Source: WHUA01 sp963711215
GTDB lineage: Bacteria; Pseudomonadota; Alphaproteobacteria; UBA8366
NCBI GenBank assembly: GCA_963711215.1
Contig: CAVQDH010000005.1
Span: forward strand, 1-64,000
Direction of reading: 5' to 3'
DNA: 64,000 bases
In this document: in pieces, positions 1 through 8,288 of the stretch
How the letters are laid out: each line of letters opens with the position of its first letter
Numbering within the stretch: position 1 is the stretch's first letter
Translations under genes and position numbers: made by a program
The notes under the pieces: generated by a model
Seen by the model: the letters and a program-made list of their open reading frames with translations, nothing else
What the model was told of the DNA's origin: nothing
The model's database searches: none

Positions 1-962
1 TTGGTGGAGCTGCAACGCATTTCCGGACCAAAGACCCGGGCGATCGCGGCATCCTCGACCTGGTCGTTCTGGCGGCTGCCGGTGCCGTGCTGATTGATGT
101 AGTCGACCTGATCCGGCGTCAGCGCGGCGCATTCGAGCGCCTTCCGCATCGCCATCTCGGCCCCGATCCCTTGCGGATGGGGCGATGACATATGATGCGC
201 GTCGGCGCTCTCGCCATAGCCGATGAAGTGCGCCAACGCGCGGTCCCCGGCGGCGTTGGCGCGCTCGAGAAGCGCGAATCCCGCGGCTTCGCCGATCGAG
301 ATGCCAGCGCGACCCGAATCGTTCGGGCGGCACGGCGCGGCATCCAGCAGTTCAAGCGAGTTGAACCCGTAGAGTGTTAAAAGGCAGAGGGAGTTGGCGC
401 CACCAACCACGGCGGCGTCGCAGATGTTGGATTCGATCAGCTGCGCCGCGTCGACAAAGACCTTCGCCGACGAGGAGCACGCGGTGGAAATGGTTGCCGA
501 CGGCCCTTCAAGGCCAAGGAGCGCCTGCAGGTATGTCGCCAGCGAATGATGATCGTGTGTCTCGGCGAAATGAAAGTCCGGCGGCAAGGCGCCCGTTGCC
601 GGATTGCGCCGCGTAAAGGCGATTTCAGCCTCGCGCACGCCGGAGGTCGAAGTGCCGACGATCAGGGCGACGCGGTCCGCGCCATACCGGCCCACCGCAC
701 GCGCGACGGCTTCCGACATGCCATCGGCACAGATGGCCATCTTGCCCAGTCGGTTGTTGCGGCAGTCGAAGATCGCCTGATCGCCTGCTATCGGCGCTTC
801 TTCGAGTCCTTCCACGCGACCGATGTAGGTGTCGAGTTTGGCGTCTTCGAAGTCGCATCGCCGGAGGCCTGAACGATTTTCCCACAAGGCATCCGTCGTC
901 GCGTCCAATCCGCACCCTAAGGCATTGACCGTCGACAGGCTTGTCAGCGCGAGTGGCTTCAC
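1..962 (-). CDS. Beta-ketoacyl-ACP synthase, 3' end beyond window
   Basis: Thiolase-fold ketosynthase that would condense an acyl thioester with malonyl-ACP. I read it from a GTG at 962; the visible part is about 320 residues and runs off the left edge. The nucleophile motif STACSSS places the active-site Cys at about residue 162, and the first catalytic His is in HGTG at about 292. The second catalytic His region lies outside the window. The GTG overlaps the stop of the MMPL exporter gene by 4 bp (GTGA), so it is translationally coupled to that operon. In aryl-polyene-type clusters a ketosynthase sits next to the exporter, which fits. It could be a chain-elongating synthase or a chain-length factor; the intact Cys favours a catalytic subunit. 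Confidence 0.88.
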   Translation of the reverse strand, partial: MKPLALTSLSTVNALGCGLDATTDALWENRSGLRRCDFEDAKLDTYIGRVEGLEEAPIAGDQAIFDCRNNRLGKMAICADGMSEAVARAVGRYGADRVALIVGTSTSGVREAEIAFTRRNPATGALPPDFHFAETHDHHSLATYLQALLGLEGPSATISTACSSSAKVFVDAAQLIESNICDAAVVGGANSLCLLTLYGFNSLELLDAAPCRPNDSGRAGISIGEAAGFALLERANAAGDRALAHFIGYGESADAHHMSSPHPQGIGAEMAMRKALECAALTPDQVDYINQHGTGSRQNDQVEDAAIARVFGPEMRCSST

Positions 963-3325
963 GACGGCAGCTCCCGGTGCGGCGCGGAAAAAACGATGGC
1001 CAGCAGCCATGACAGTGCCGATCCGACAGCGACCGTCCACCCGATCTGCGACAGGATTGGAATGCTGGCCGTCGCCAGAAGCGCGAAAACGGCAAAACTC
1101 GTGGCCGCGCAGAGCGTCACGGCACGAAGAGCTTCGGCGGCGTCCGCAGCCGGTGCCGTCCCCGCGGCAGGTGCGGTGGCTTCCTGCCGGAGAAAAACCG
1201 CATAGTCGATGCCGAGGCCTGCGACCATGAGGAGGCCCAGGAGATGGAAAATCGACAGGCCGCCAGTGACCTCCGCCAGCGCAGCCGTTGTGATGAGGAC
1301 GGACAGAAACACCGGAACCAGCACCGCGACAACACCATGCACTGACCGCAGGGCGACAACCACCAGCCCGAACGCGAGAACCATGCCGAGCGCCACCCAG
1401 CGAAGCGTTTCCCGTCGGTAACCATCCATCAGCGTCTCGGCAGATTCCTTCAAATCCAGATAGCGCACGCCGGGGATCCGCGAACTCCCGATCACGCTTC
1501 GGAGTTCAGCGGGATTCCGAAGCCCGCGCAAGAGGATCAGCGCCTTGGCCCCCGTCTCGGTATGGATGATCAGCGGAGCCAGCCGAGCGCCGAGCGGAGA
1601 ACCGGTCAGCTCCGCCAAGCCGATTGCGCCGGCCTGCCGCGCGCCGGCCACGGCCCTGAGGAAGGGTTCGAAGATGCCGGGCTTGAACGGCAGGCCGGCC
1701 AATGCCACGGTCAGATTCTCGCGCAGGGCCGCTTCATTTGGAAGGCCGGCCATCCAGCGTTCCTGTGTCGATTTGCTCGGCAGGTAGCGTGCCGCCATAT
1801 CGAAACTTTCTATTTTGCCCGTCGCCTGCAGACGTTGCATCAGCGGTAGCAGGCGCTCGCTCTTCCGCAATACCTCATCGTCGTTCCTGCCGTCCACAGT
1901 CAGGAGGCCGCGCGGGTCGGGAACGTTGAGGTCCCTCCGCAGTGCCTGATCCTGCTTTCGCAGCGATTCTGGAATTGGGCTCAGCGCTGACAGGTTGTCC
2001 TGCCACAAGGGACCCGGGCGGAAAGAAAGAAGAGCCACCGCGGCGAGACCGGCGATCAGCGCGAGCGAGCGCCCCCTGCCGGCACGGCCGAGTATGTATG
2101 CATAATACCAGCCGTATGTCTGCCCTCCGGAGACGGCGCCCGTCGACGGCATCAGGTGCGGCAATATCCAACGGGTCACGGCGGTGGCGACCACGAGGCC
2201 GGTTACGCTGAAGACGCCGAGCTGGGCCAGTCCCGGAAAGCTAGAGACGGCTAATGGAGCGAAGGCCAGGATGGTTGTCGCTGCGGCGATCAGCAAGGCT
2301 GGCCAGATTTGGCGCGCGGCAGCCACGGGCTCCTGTCCTGAGCGCGTGCGTGACAGCAGATGGAGCGGATAATCGACGGCGATACCGAGAAGCGTGGTTC
2401 CGAATCCCAGCGTCGTGACCTGGACATCGCCGAGCGCGGCGGCGACCGCGGCGGTCGCGGCGACGAAGCCGCAGCCGAGCGGCAGGAATGCCAGCAGCAA
2501 GGGCATAGGACTGCGGAGAAACAAGAGCAGCAGCCCGGCCACGAGCGGCAGGGAGATAAGGAGAAGGCGCCGGGACTCGGCCTCGGCACTGTTGCGGCTT
2601 TCCACGGCGATGACGGACGGTCCGGACAGGGTCAGCTGCAAGGGCCCGAATTTCTCTTCCAGCTTTGCTGTCACCTGCTTGATATCGCCAATCGTCGCCG
2701 ATTGGGCGGCGAGATCGAAGCCATCTGCTTTGCTTTGCGCGACCAGAAGGACCCTGGCACCATTCTGGTCCACCCAGACGCCCTCCCGCGTCTTTGACGG
2801 CGGTGGTTTCCAAAGGGACGCCACTTCGAGAGTTCGGAGCGTCGGGTCCGCGGCTATGATATTTTTCAGAAAGGAGCCACTGAACCCCTGTAGCTCGCGC
2901 AGCCGCTGTTTAAGCGCCGCCCGTAGCCCCGCGGCGGAGAAGGTTGCGGCATCGAGCGGCGGGTTCAGATTGTATCGGTGGTCGAAGAACGGCTTGATTG
3001 CAGCCTTGTCCAGGCGAATGTCGCCGTTCGACACGAGGTCGAAACGCCCGGTCTGCTCCAACGCCTGCAGGAACGCGTGGCTCAGCTTGCCTGGGTTCGC
3101 GATTTGGCCGGCACGATCAGGCGTGCCCAGCGCCATCATGATGGAACGGTTTGCGGGTCCTTCGCGCAGGCTGCGCGATAGGAGCGCCAAATCCCCGGCA
3201 TTCCCTTCGGGCAATAGGATAGCCACGTCGGCGCGGATGTGAACGAGACTGAGAACCAACGCCGCGAGTCCGGCAAGTGCCGTGACGGCGGCGGCGAGGC
3301 GCATGCCGTAACGGGGATATCGCAT
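959..3325 (-). CDS. MMPL/RND-family exporter of pigment-type cluster
   Basis: Large inner-membrane protein of 788 residues with the two-fold RND/MMPL layout: an N-terminal membrane anchor (about residues 9-30), a periplasmic domain, a block of membrane segments (about 255-400), a second periplasmic domain and a C-terminal membrane block (about 640-785). Proteins of this type move lipids or polyketide-like products out of the inner membrane; in aryl-polyene clusters the homologue is the presumed product exporter. It starts with ATG directly at the stop of the LolA-like gene (TAATG overlap) and overlaps the ketosynthase start by 4 bp, so the whole set is one transcript. The function is inferred from family and context. 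Confidence 0.88.
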   Translation of the reverse strand: MRYPRYGMRLAAAVTALAGLAALVLSLVHIRADVAILLPEGNAGDLALLSRSLREGPANRSIMMALGTPDRAGQIANPGKLSHAFLQALEQTGRFDLVSNGDIRLDKAAIKPFFDHRYNLNPPLDAATFSAAGLRAALKQRLRELQGFSGSFLKNIIAADPTLRTLEVASLWKPPPSKTREGVWVDQNGARVLLVAQSKADGFDLAAQSATIGDIKQVTAKLEEKFGPLQLTLSGPSVIAVESRNSAEAESRRLLLISLPLVAGLLLLFLRSPMPLLLAFLPLGCGFVAATAAVAAALGDVQVTTLGFGTTLLGIAVDYPLHLLSRTRSGQEPVAAARQIWPALLIAAATTILAFAPLAVSSFPGLAQLGVFSVTGLVVATAVTRWILPHLMPSTGAVSGGQTYGWYYAYILGRAGRGRSLALIAGLAAVALLSFRPGPLWQDNLSALSPIPESLRKQDQALRRDLNVPDPRGLLTVDGRNDDEVLRKSERLLPLMQRLQATGKIESFDMAARYLPSKSTQERWMAGLPNEAALRENLTVALAGLPFKPGIFEPFLRAVAGARQAGAIGLAELTGSPLGARLAPLIIHTETGAKALILLRGLRNPAELRSVIGSSRIPGVRYLDLKESAETLMDGYRRETLRWVALGMVLAFGLVVVALRSVHGVVAVLVPVFLSVLITTAALAEVTGGLSIFHLLGLLMVAGLGIDYAVFLRQEATAPAAGTAPAADAAEALRAVTLCAATSFAVFALLATASIPILSQIGWTVAVGSALSWLLAIVFSAPHRELPS

Positions 3326-3954
3326 TATGATCGCGACGGTGCGCGAAGCAGGCGGATTAACGAACGGTCACCCCCCGTCTCATATATGTCGAAACCGAGA
3401 AACCGGTTCTCGTCTCCCGTAACCACGATCCGTTCGATGCGCGTGGCGGCCAACTCCTCTTTCGGCGTCAGAGTCAATGTCCAGGCGTTTGCCGCGCCGG
3501 AAAGCGAGGTTTCGAAGAGTGCACGGAGGGCATCGCCGTCCCCCCTCAAGGTCGCCCGCAGACTGTCGAAGATCAGGCGCAGGTCCGGGTCCGCCCAGAG
3601 GCCGATATTCGCGGTCTCGACGCCGTCGGCATTGCGGACGCTCACGCGGTCCTGGTCGACGATCGCTGTCTCCTGATTTGGCGTCTCCGTCTTCTTGATC
3701 AGCCGGTTCGGCGGCTCGAAGCGCAGATACCCACGCGACACCAGCGGCTCGGTGACAGCGCCGATGAATTTCCGCTCCTCGAACGGCACCTCGCCACCGC
3801 CGGTGACTGCGCAGCGTTTCAACAGGACATCCAGGGAGGGCACCGACGCCTGTAGTACGCCGGAGGACCAGAGCAACATACCAAGCGCAACGGAAAGTAC
3901 CGCGATCGCGGTCCGGCGCCCGCCGTGCCCCTCACGTGACCGCAGTTTTCCCAT
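3325..3954 (-). CDS. LolA-like outer membrane lipoprotein carrier protein
   Basis: Periplasmic LolA-like carrier, about 209 residues. A basic N-terminus is followed by a hydrophobic segment (about residues 18-38) that reads as a signal peptide, then the half-barrel region with PFEERKF and SRGYLRFEPPNRL, typical of the LolA fold. I chose the ATG at 3954. It overlaps the end of the acyltransferase gene by 23 bp and gives a normal signal peptide, whereas the longest reading frame adds about 28 unlikely residues. In aryl-polyene clusters a LolA-like protein is encoded next to the MMPL exporter and is thought to hand the lipid-like product across the periplasm. Confidence 0.8.
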   Translation of the reverse strand: MGKLRSREGHGGRRTAIAVLSVALGMLLWSSGVLQASVPSLDVLLKRCAVTGGGEVPFEERKFIGAVTEPLVSRGYLRFEPPNRLIKKTETPNQETAIVDQDRVSVRNADGVETANIGLWADPDLRLIFDSLRATLRGDGDALRALFETSLSGAANAWTLTLTPKEELAATRIERIVVTGDENRFLGFDIYETGGDRSLIRLLRAPSRS

Positions 3955-4840
3955 CGTCCCAGAAGTCGAAAAAGTTGAACCAGTTATATGGCGCCAGCCG
4001 GCAGTAATGCGCCAGCCGCTCCGCATACATTGCAGCAAGCCGGTCTGCCGCCTTGTAGCGGTTCCGCCGGTCGACGTTCAGACCGGCTGTCAGCAACTCG
4101 AAATGAATATCGTAGTGCCCTTGCCCTCGATAAATCGCGAAGCACAGCAGTACCGGCACGTTCAATATCCCGGCAAGCAGCCAGGGGCCCAGCGGAAACG
4201 CCGCCGGCGATCCCAGAAAATCGACCTTCGTCAGCTTGTCCCCCTCGGTGATCCGGTCCGCCAGGATACCGACGATGCCGCCCTGCTCAAGCCATTCCTT
4301 CACTTCGAGAACCGCCTCGGGCCGGCCGAGCCGGATGACGCTGTCCGCCACCTCGGGATTGAAGTCCGCGAGTAAGGCGTTCAGCTGACCGGCATTTTCC
4401 GTATACATCAGGGCCTTCACCGGGAGACCCTCGCCGCTGACTCCGAGCACGCGCAGCGCCTCGAAGCTGCCGAAATGAGCACTCGCGAGAAGGAAGCCCC
4501 GGTTGGAAGCACGCAGGGCATCGAATGCTTCGATGCCGTGAAGGTCAACGCTCAATTGCTCGGTCCGGTTCGCCAGGAAAAACAGTCGGTCCACGATGAC
4601 CGTGCTGAATGTGAAGAAATGCCGATAGACCTGGAATGGACCGGATCCGCTTTCGCCGATCCTTGCGAGATAATCGGCCGACGCGGCGCGCTCGCGCGGA
4701 GCCGATGCGAAAAAATAGAGCGCAATGCCGTAGAGGATGGGACGCGCCATACGGCGGCCGACGGCGAGGCACAGCCATATATAGAATCTTGTGATCCGAC
4801 GGCCGCCGCGTTCCGGGCGTTCGCGCCAATTGTTCGGCAT
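3932..4840 (-). CDS. LpxL/HtrB-like lysophospholipid acyltransferase
   Basis: Membrane-associated acyltransferase of about 302 residues. The H-x4-E catalytic motif appears as HFGSFE at roughly residue 120, followed by ILADRITEGDK with a conserved D/R region, as in lipid A acyltransferases. An N-terminal hydrophobic helix lies at about residues 17-40. In aryl-polyene clusters homologous acyltransferases are proposed to attach the polyene carboxylate to a lipid anchor; canonical clusters often carry this domain fused to a glycosyltransferase, but no glycosyltransferase is present here. It starts 3 bases after the dehydratase gene. The exact acceptor is not known. Confidence 0.83.
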   Translation of the reverse strand: MPNNWRERPERGGRRITRFYIWLCLAVGRRMARPILYGIALYFFASAPRERAASADYLARIGESGSGPFQVYRHFFTFSTVIVDRLFFLANRTEQLSVDLHGIEAFDALRASNRGFLLASAHFGSFEALRVLGVSGEGLPVKALMYTENAGQLNALLADFNPEVADSVIRLGRPEAVLEVKEWLEQGGIVGILADRITEGDKLTKVDFLGSPAAFPLGPWLLAGILNVPVLLCFAIYRGQGHYDIHFELLTAGLNVDRRNRYKAADRLAAMYAERLAHYCRLAPYNWFNFFDFWDDGKTAVT

Positions 4841-4843
4841 CTG

Positions 4844-5143
4844 TCAGTGCGTCTCCACCGTCAATCGGACATTCATGGCGATGCGGTCACCGCCCCACGC
4901 CGTCACCGTGACCACGCCCGCCCCGCCATCCTCGAGCAGGATTCGCCACGTGGCACCCGGCAAAAGCGGTTCACGGAACCGCGCGTTTATCACGCCGGTG
5001 ACGCGATGGCCAAGTTGCGTTTCCGCCCAATCGACTAGCTCTGCGAGAATGGCAACCCCCGGCACCACGGGATTGCCCGGAAAATGTCCGTCGAGACACG
5101 GGCTTTCCTTCGGGAAAGCGAGGGTTCGTTCAAACCTTTGCAT
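4844..5143 (-). CDS. FabZ-like 3-hydroxyacyl-ACP dehydratase (hot dog fold)
   Basis: Short single hot-dog-domain protein of 99 residues. The signature GHFPGNPVVPGV at residues 19-30 carries the catalytic His (H20), as in FabZ and FabA. It probably removes water from 3-hydroxyacyl-ACP intermediates during stepwise polyene assembly. It is shorter than housekeeping FabZ (about 150 residues), which is usual for the accessory dehydratases of aryl-polyene-type clusters. It overlaps the 3' end of the AMP-ligase gene by 14 bp and is followed after 3 bases by the acyltransferase. Confidence 0.82.
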   Translation of the reverse strand: MQRFERTLAFPKESPCLDGHFPGNPVVPGVAILAELVDWAETQLGHRVTGVINARFREPLLPGATWRILLEDGGAGVVTVTAWGGDRIAMNVRLTVETH

Positions 5144-6533
5144 TGCCGCCGGGTCGCCGGGCCGCCAGTTCCTTCAATGCCTCCTGTGTCAGCTTGCCGG
5201 TCGCGTTCCGCGGCAGGGCGTCCACATACAAGATACTGCGGGGCATGAAGACCGGGTCAAGCCGCTCCTGCAAAGCCGAACGGAGAACGGGTTCGGCGAC
5301 GGTGGGCGCCACGACGAACGCGACAAGGCGGTCGACGACGCCCATCCCCGCATCTTCGACGGGTAGCCAGAAAACACCGTCCTTCACCCCTTCGATCGCC
5401 ACGAGATTCGCCGACAAGCCGGACAGAGAAGCGCGCTTCCCCGCGATGTTGACCGTGTCCTGGGCACGGCCCTGCAGTCGGATGCGGCCCGGATCCAGAA
5501 TTTGAACCACGTCGGGAAAAGGGATGCGCCGGTCGAAGTCGGCCCAGTAGACGAATTGCGAACCGCCCTCGACCCGCGCCACGAAGTCTTTGCGCAACAT
5601 CCAGTCGTTCGAAGCAACCGTGCGGCGGCCCCCGACGGACCCCGCCTCCGTGAAGCCATATATCTCCCAGACCGGCGCGTTTAGCCGCCGCTCGGCCGCC
5701 GCCGCAAGCTCCGCCGACAGCGGCGCCGTTGCGGAAATCACCTTGGCGATGGGAGGAAGCGTCGAGCCGCCTTCGACGAGCGCCCGCAGATGCACCGGCG
5801 TCGTAACGAGGACCCTCGGCGCCGGCACGTCGTCGAGGCACCGGGCAATATCCGCGGGATACACCGGGCGTTCGGCATGCGCGGCAAACCCACCCTGCAG
5901 CACGTTCATGATCGTGGTTTCGAAGCCATACATATGCTGGCTCGGCACGGTCGCGACCACGGTCGCGTCGGCGAATATGTCGAGCGTCAGCATCTGCGGT
6001 ATTGCCTTGCCGCCGGCGACCAGCATACCCCAGCTCTTATCATTGACCGAGGGCTTCCCGGTCGATCCCGAGGTGTAAACCCGCGCGGCAAGGTGCGTCC
6101 AGTCAGCGGCGCGAGGCGCGCCGGGCTGAACGGCGGACGAGCGGGCGGCGAACTGGTCCGGCCGGAAAACCGTGTTCACCGGGTTATCGAACGGCAGCAC
6201 GTCGTCCGACAGCGCGTAAATCCCGGGTTGGTCCGCGTACAGCTCCCGGAAGGTGTGTTCGCCGCGATCCGCGGGAAAGTGCGCGGTCTGACCGCGCATC
6301 CAGAATGCCAGCAGCGCCACGGTAAACATGTCCCTGCGTTCGCAATAGTTGATGGCATGTGGGCGGTCGGGCAACAACTGGGCCAGCTCTTCGGCGCGGG
6401 CCAGTAGCATGGCCTGGGAAACAGGTCCCTCCGGCGTCCAAAAGGCGACGGCGGTCGGGCGAAACGGATCGATCAGGGGCCAGGATGTCGTCTGTTTGCC
6501 GAATGTCGCGGTGTTGCCCATGGCCGGCCGCAT
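5130..6533 (-). CDS. AMP-dependent acyl/aryl acid ligase of pigment-type cluster
   Basis: ANL-superfamily adenylating enzyme of about 467 residues. The phosphate-binding motif YTSGSTGKP lies at about residue 150, YGFTEAGSVG further on, and the C-terminal catalytic lysine in NATGKL at about residue 448. Family members activate a carboxylic acid as acyl-AMP and load it on CoA or ACP. In aryl-polyene clusters the homologue activates the aromatic starter (4-hydroxybenzoate type), so loading onto the neighbouring ACP is a reasonable inference. It starts 6 bases after the COG4648 membrane protein gene. Substrate identity cannot be read from the sequence. Confidence 0.85.
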   Translation of the reverse strand: MRPAMGNTATFGKQTTSWPLIDPFRPTAVAFWTPEGPVSQAMLLARAEELAQLLPDRPHAINYCERRDMFTVALLAFWMRGQTAHFPADRGEHTFRELYADQPGIYALSDDVLPFDNPVNTVFRPDQFAARSSAVQPGAPRAADWTHLAARVYTSGSTGKPSVNDKSWGMLVAGGKAIPQMLTLDIFADATVVATVPSQHMYGFETTIMNVLQGGFAAHAERPVYPADIARCLDDVPAPRVLVTTPVHLRALVEGGSTLPPIAKVISATAPLSAELAAAAERRLNAPVWEIYGFTEAGSVGGRRTVASNDWMLRKDFVARVEGGSQFVYWADFDRRIPFPDVVQILDPGRIRLQGRAQDTVNIAGKRASLSGLSANLVAIEGVKDGVFWLPVEDAGMGVVDRLVAFVVAPTVAEPVLRSALQERLDPVFMPRSILYVDALPRNATGKLTQEALKELAARRPGGNAKV

Positions 6534-6539
6534 GCTCCG

Positions 6540-7196
6540 CTATCGCCGCCAAGACATGGCATCGAACAACACGTCGAAGGTATGCAGGAGCGAGGGCCGG
6601 CCAAACTGCGGGTGGCGGATCCCCCGGTACACATGCTCCCCGGCGAAAAACGTTATGAGCGCCACCGGGCTCGCGACGTTGGTCATCCATGACCACGGCT
6701 CTATCCCGGCGAAGGCCAACAGCAGCAGTGCGGCAACCGCCAGCAAGGCCGGCAGAACCGCCCAGCCCCAGGTCAGCGCGCGGGCGTATTCCTCCAACCC
6801 GTCCGGCAGCGTGTCGCCGCGCCCAACACGCGACATACGCGTTATCACGGGAATTTCGCCCGGCAGCAGGCTATGCGCGAAGAAAACGCTCGTGGCCATA
6901 TAGCCGAGGAACGGCGGGACGATTAGTGCCAAGCGCACCCCGGCGTCCGACAACGCAACCAGGGCGCCCACGGCGAGCAGGAGGGCCGCCGTCATCGCGA
7001 TGATCCGTCCCTGGTGGGACCAGAGACGAAGCAGGGTTTGGGCAGCAGGGCCCAGGACGATGACGCACAGAAAGATGACGACCGCGACGCGGAGGTCGCC
7101 GGCCAAGGTTAGCAGGTGTATGGCAGAGAATGTGGCCACTGCCAGCACCAATCTCATGACTACCGCCTTGCGCATGAAGGCCGCAACGCGCGTCAT
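6540..7196 (-). CDS. COG4648-type multi-pass membrane protein
   Basis: Hydrophobic protein of about 218 residues with some six to seven predicted membrane segments and short loops. It resembles the COG4648 membrane protein regularly found between the acyl carrier protein and the AMP-ligase in aryl-polyene and xanthomonadin-type operons. Its role there is not established; I recognise it mainly by size, hydropathy and position. The ATG overlaps the ACP stop codon (ATGA), showing tight coupling. Confidence 0.65.
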   Translation of the reverse strand: MTRVAAFMRKAVVMRLVLAVATFSAIHLLTLAGDLRVAVVIFLCVIVLGPAAQTLLRLWSHQGRIIAMTAALLLAVGALVALSDAGVRLALIVPPFLGYMATSVFFAHSLLPGEIPVITRMSRVGRGDTLPDGLEEYARALTWGWAVLPALLAVAALLLLAFAGIEPWSWMTNVASPVALITFFAGEHVYRGIRHPQFGRPSLLHTFDVLFDAMSWRR

Positions 7197-7465
7197 ATTT
7201 GTGAGTGCTGTTCGACGAAGGAAGCAAGAGTGCGCAAGGACGAAAAAATGTGCCCGTTCCTTTCGTCTTCCGCCTTGATCTCGATTCCGTATTTCTTGGA
7301 GACCTCCAGCGATATCTCCAGTGCGTCGATTGAATCCAGGCCAAGCCCATCGCTGAAAAGCGGCTCGTCCGGCTCGATGCTATCCGGTCCAATCTCCAAG
7401 CCGAGAGTAGACACGATAAGGCTCGCTATCTCACGCTCCATCGGTGTAGCGCTGGTCACACGCAC
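7193..7465 (-). CDS. Acyl carrier protein of pigment-type cluster
   Basis: Small acidic carrier protein of about 90 residues with the phosphopantetheine attachment motif GLDSIDALE (Ser45 when counted from the GTG at 7465). It would carry the growing acyl chain for the ketosynthase and dehydratase of this operon. The frame stays open upstream to an ATG at 7570, but the added N-terminus is not ACP-like. A strong AGGAGG at 7470-7475 lies 4 nt before a GTG at 7465 and 10 nt before a second in-frame GTG at 7459; either is plausible, and an ATG at 7441 is a third option. It is the first gene of the operon in this window. Confidence 0.85.
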   Translation of the reverse strand: MRVTSATPMEREIASLIVSTLGLEIGPDSIEPDEPLFSDGLGLDSIDALEISLEVSKKYGIEIKAEDERNGHIFSSLRTLASFVEQHSQI

Positions 7466-7707
7466 CTCGCCTCCTTTACAAAATACTTGGCCTGATTGTT
7501 TTATATTGCATAAGAGACAACTTATAGGGTTTATTCCTTGATAGATTATTACATACAAAATCTTTTCCAAAGCTTACTTTTCGGGCCTGTTTGCCCGGTG
7601 GCGCGGAGGGTGCCGGCTGCCGGCCAAACGCGTTTTTCCTGAACTCCAGCGTCCAGCTCACATAAATGCTTCCATCTCGTCGGACGGAGGGCAGCGACGG
7701 GCGAGCG
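7466..7707 (-). promoter_or_regulatory. AT-rich leader, likely promoter of pigment-type operon
   Basis: The gap between the ACP gene and the lipoprotein gene. Positions 7485-7575 are conspicuously AT-rich against the surrounding GC-rich DNA and lie directly upstream of the first gene of the minus-strand operon, so the promoter is probably here. I could not fix -35 and -10 boxes with confidence. Small ORFs that cross this stretch look spurious. Confidence 0.4.
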
Positions 7708-8007
7708 TCAGTTCCGAGGAATCTCTGCCAGCAGGCGCCGCGCCCTCCGCGTCTTGATGACGCAATTCTGGTATTCGCTGAACTGCTGCTGCACCTTCGC
7801 CTCGCTGATGAGACCGGCCGCCTTGCCCCAATTTACGGAGTCGGCCAGCCCGGCTGCCTTTGCTTTGCCTAGGTCGTGGCTGGCGGCCTCAAGGCCGGCC
7901 GCGCAGCTTGGGCCCAGCCCCCTGTCGGCGGGGTCGCCGGCGCAGGCGGTAAGCAAGGAGGCGATAACGGGGATCGCTGCCAGAAGGACACTTGGCCTCA
8001 TTCGCAT
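7708..8007 (-). CDS. Small predicted lipoprotein, function unknown
   Basis: A 99-residue protein with an N-terminal signal sequence ending in a lipobox (LTAC at about residues 19-22), so it should be processed by signal peptidase II and lipidated. The mature part is mostly helical and charged, with two cysteines (in GPSCAAG and QNCVIK). I do not recognise a named domain. It lies upstream of the pigment-type operon on the same strand, 242 bp away, so co-transcription is possible but not shown. Confidence 0.6.
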   Translation of the reverse strand: MRMRPSVLLAAIPVIASLLTACAGDPADRGLGPSCAAGLEAASHDLGKAKAAGLADSVNWGKAAGLISEAKVQQQFSEYQNCVIKTRRARRLLAEIPRN

Positions 8008-8120
8008 TCTATTCGCTCCACAGGATGCTCGACGCTCTATATAATGTGTTCCGGCCGTTTATCATGTGGCAAGGTCTCGGCTGTCAGTGCGATGACCTAC
8101 TCGTTATAGCTTCCTTCGAG

Positions 8121-8145
8121 GCAAAAGGCGGAGCGTCCCTCCGCC
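8121..8145 (-). terminator. Rho-independent terminator after MmgE/PrpD gene
   Basis: On the minus strand a 7-bp GC stem (GGCGGAG / CTCCGCC, loop of 5) is followed by TTTTGCC. It lies about 145 bp downstream of the MmgE/PrpD stop codon, correctly oriented to end that transcript before the lipoprotein gene. Confidence 0.6.
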
Positions 8146-8288
8146 AAACCGCGCGGCGAAGCGTTCTCGAAAAACCTCTTGAATGTGCTCTTTGAAAATC
8201 CGCACAATTCGGGTCGTTTATCAGTGCCACTTCCGTTCTCGGAAATCACTGCCGATCCCGTTCCAATGCCAAATCCCGAAAAGCGCGA

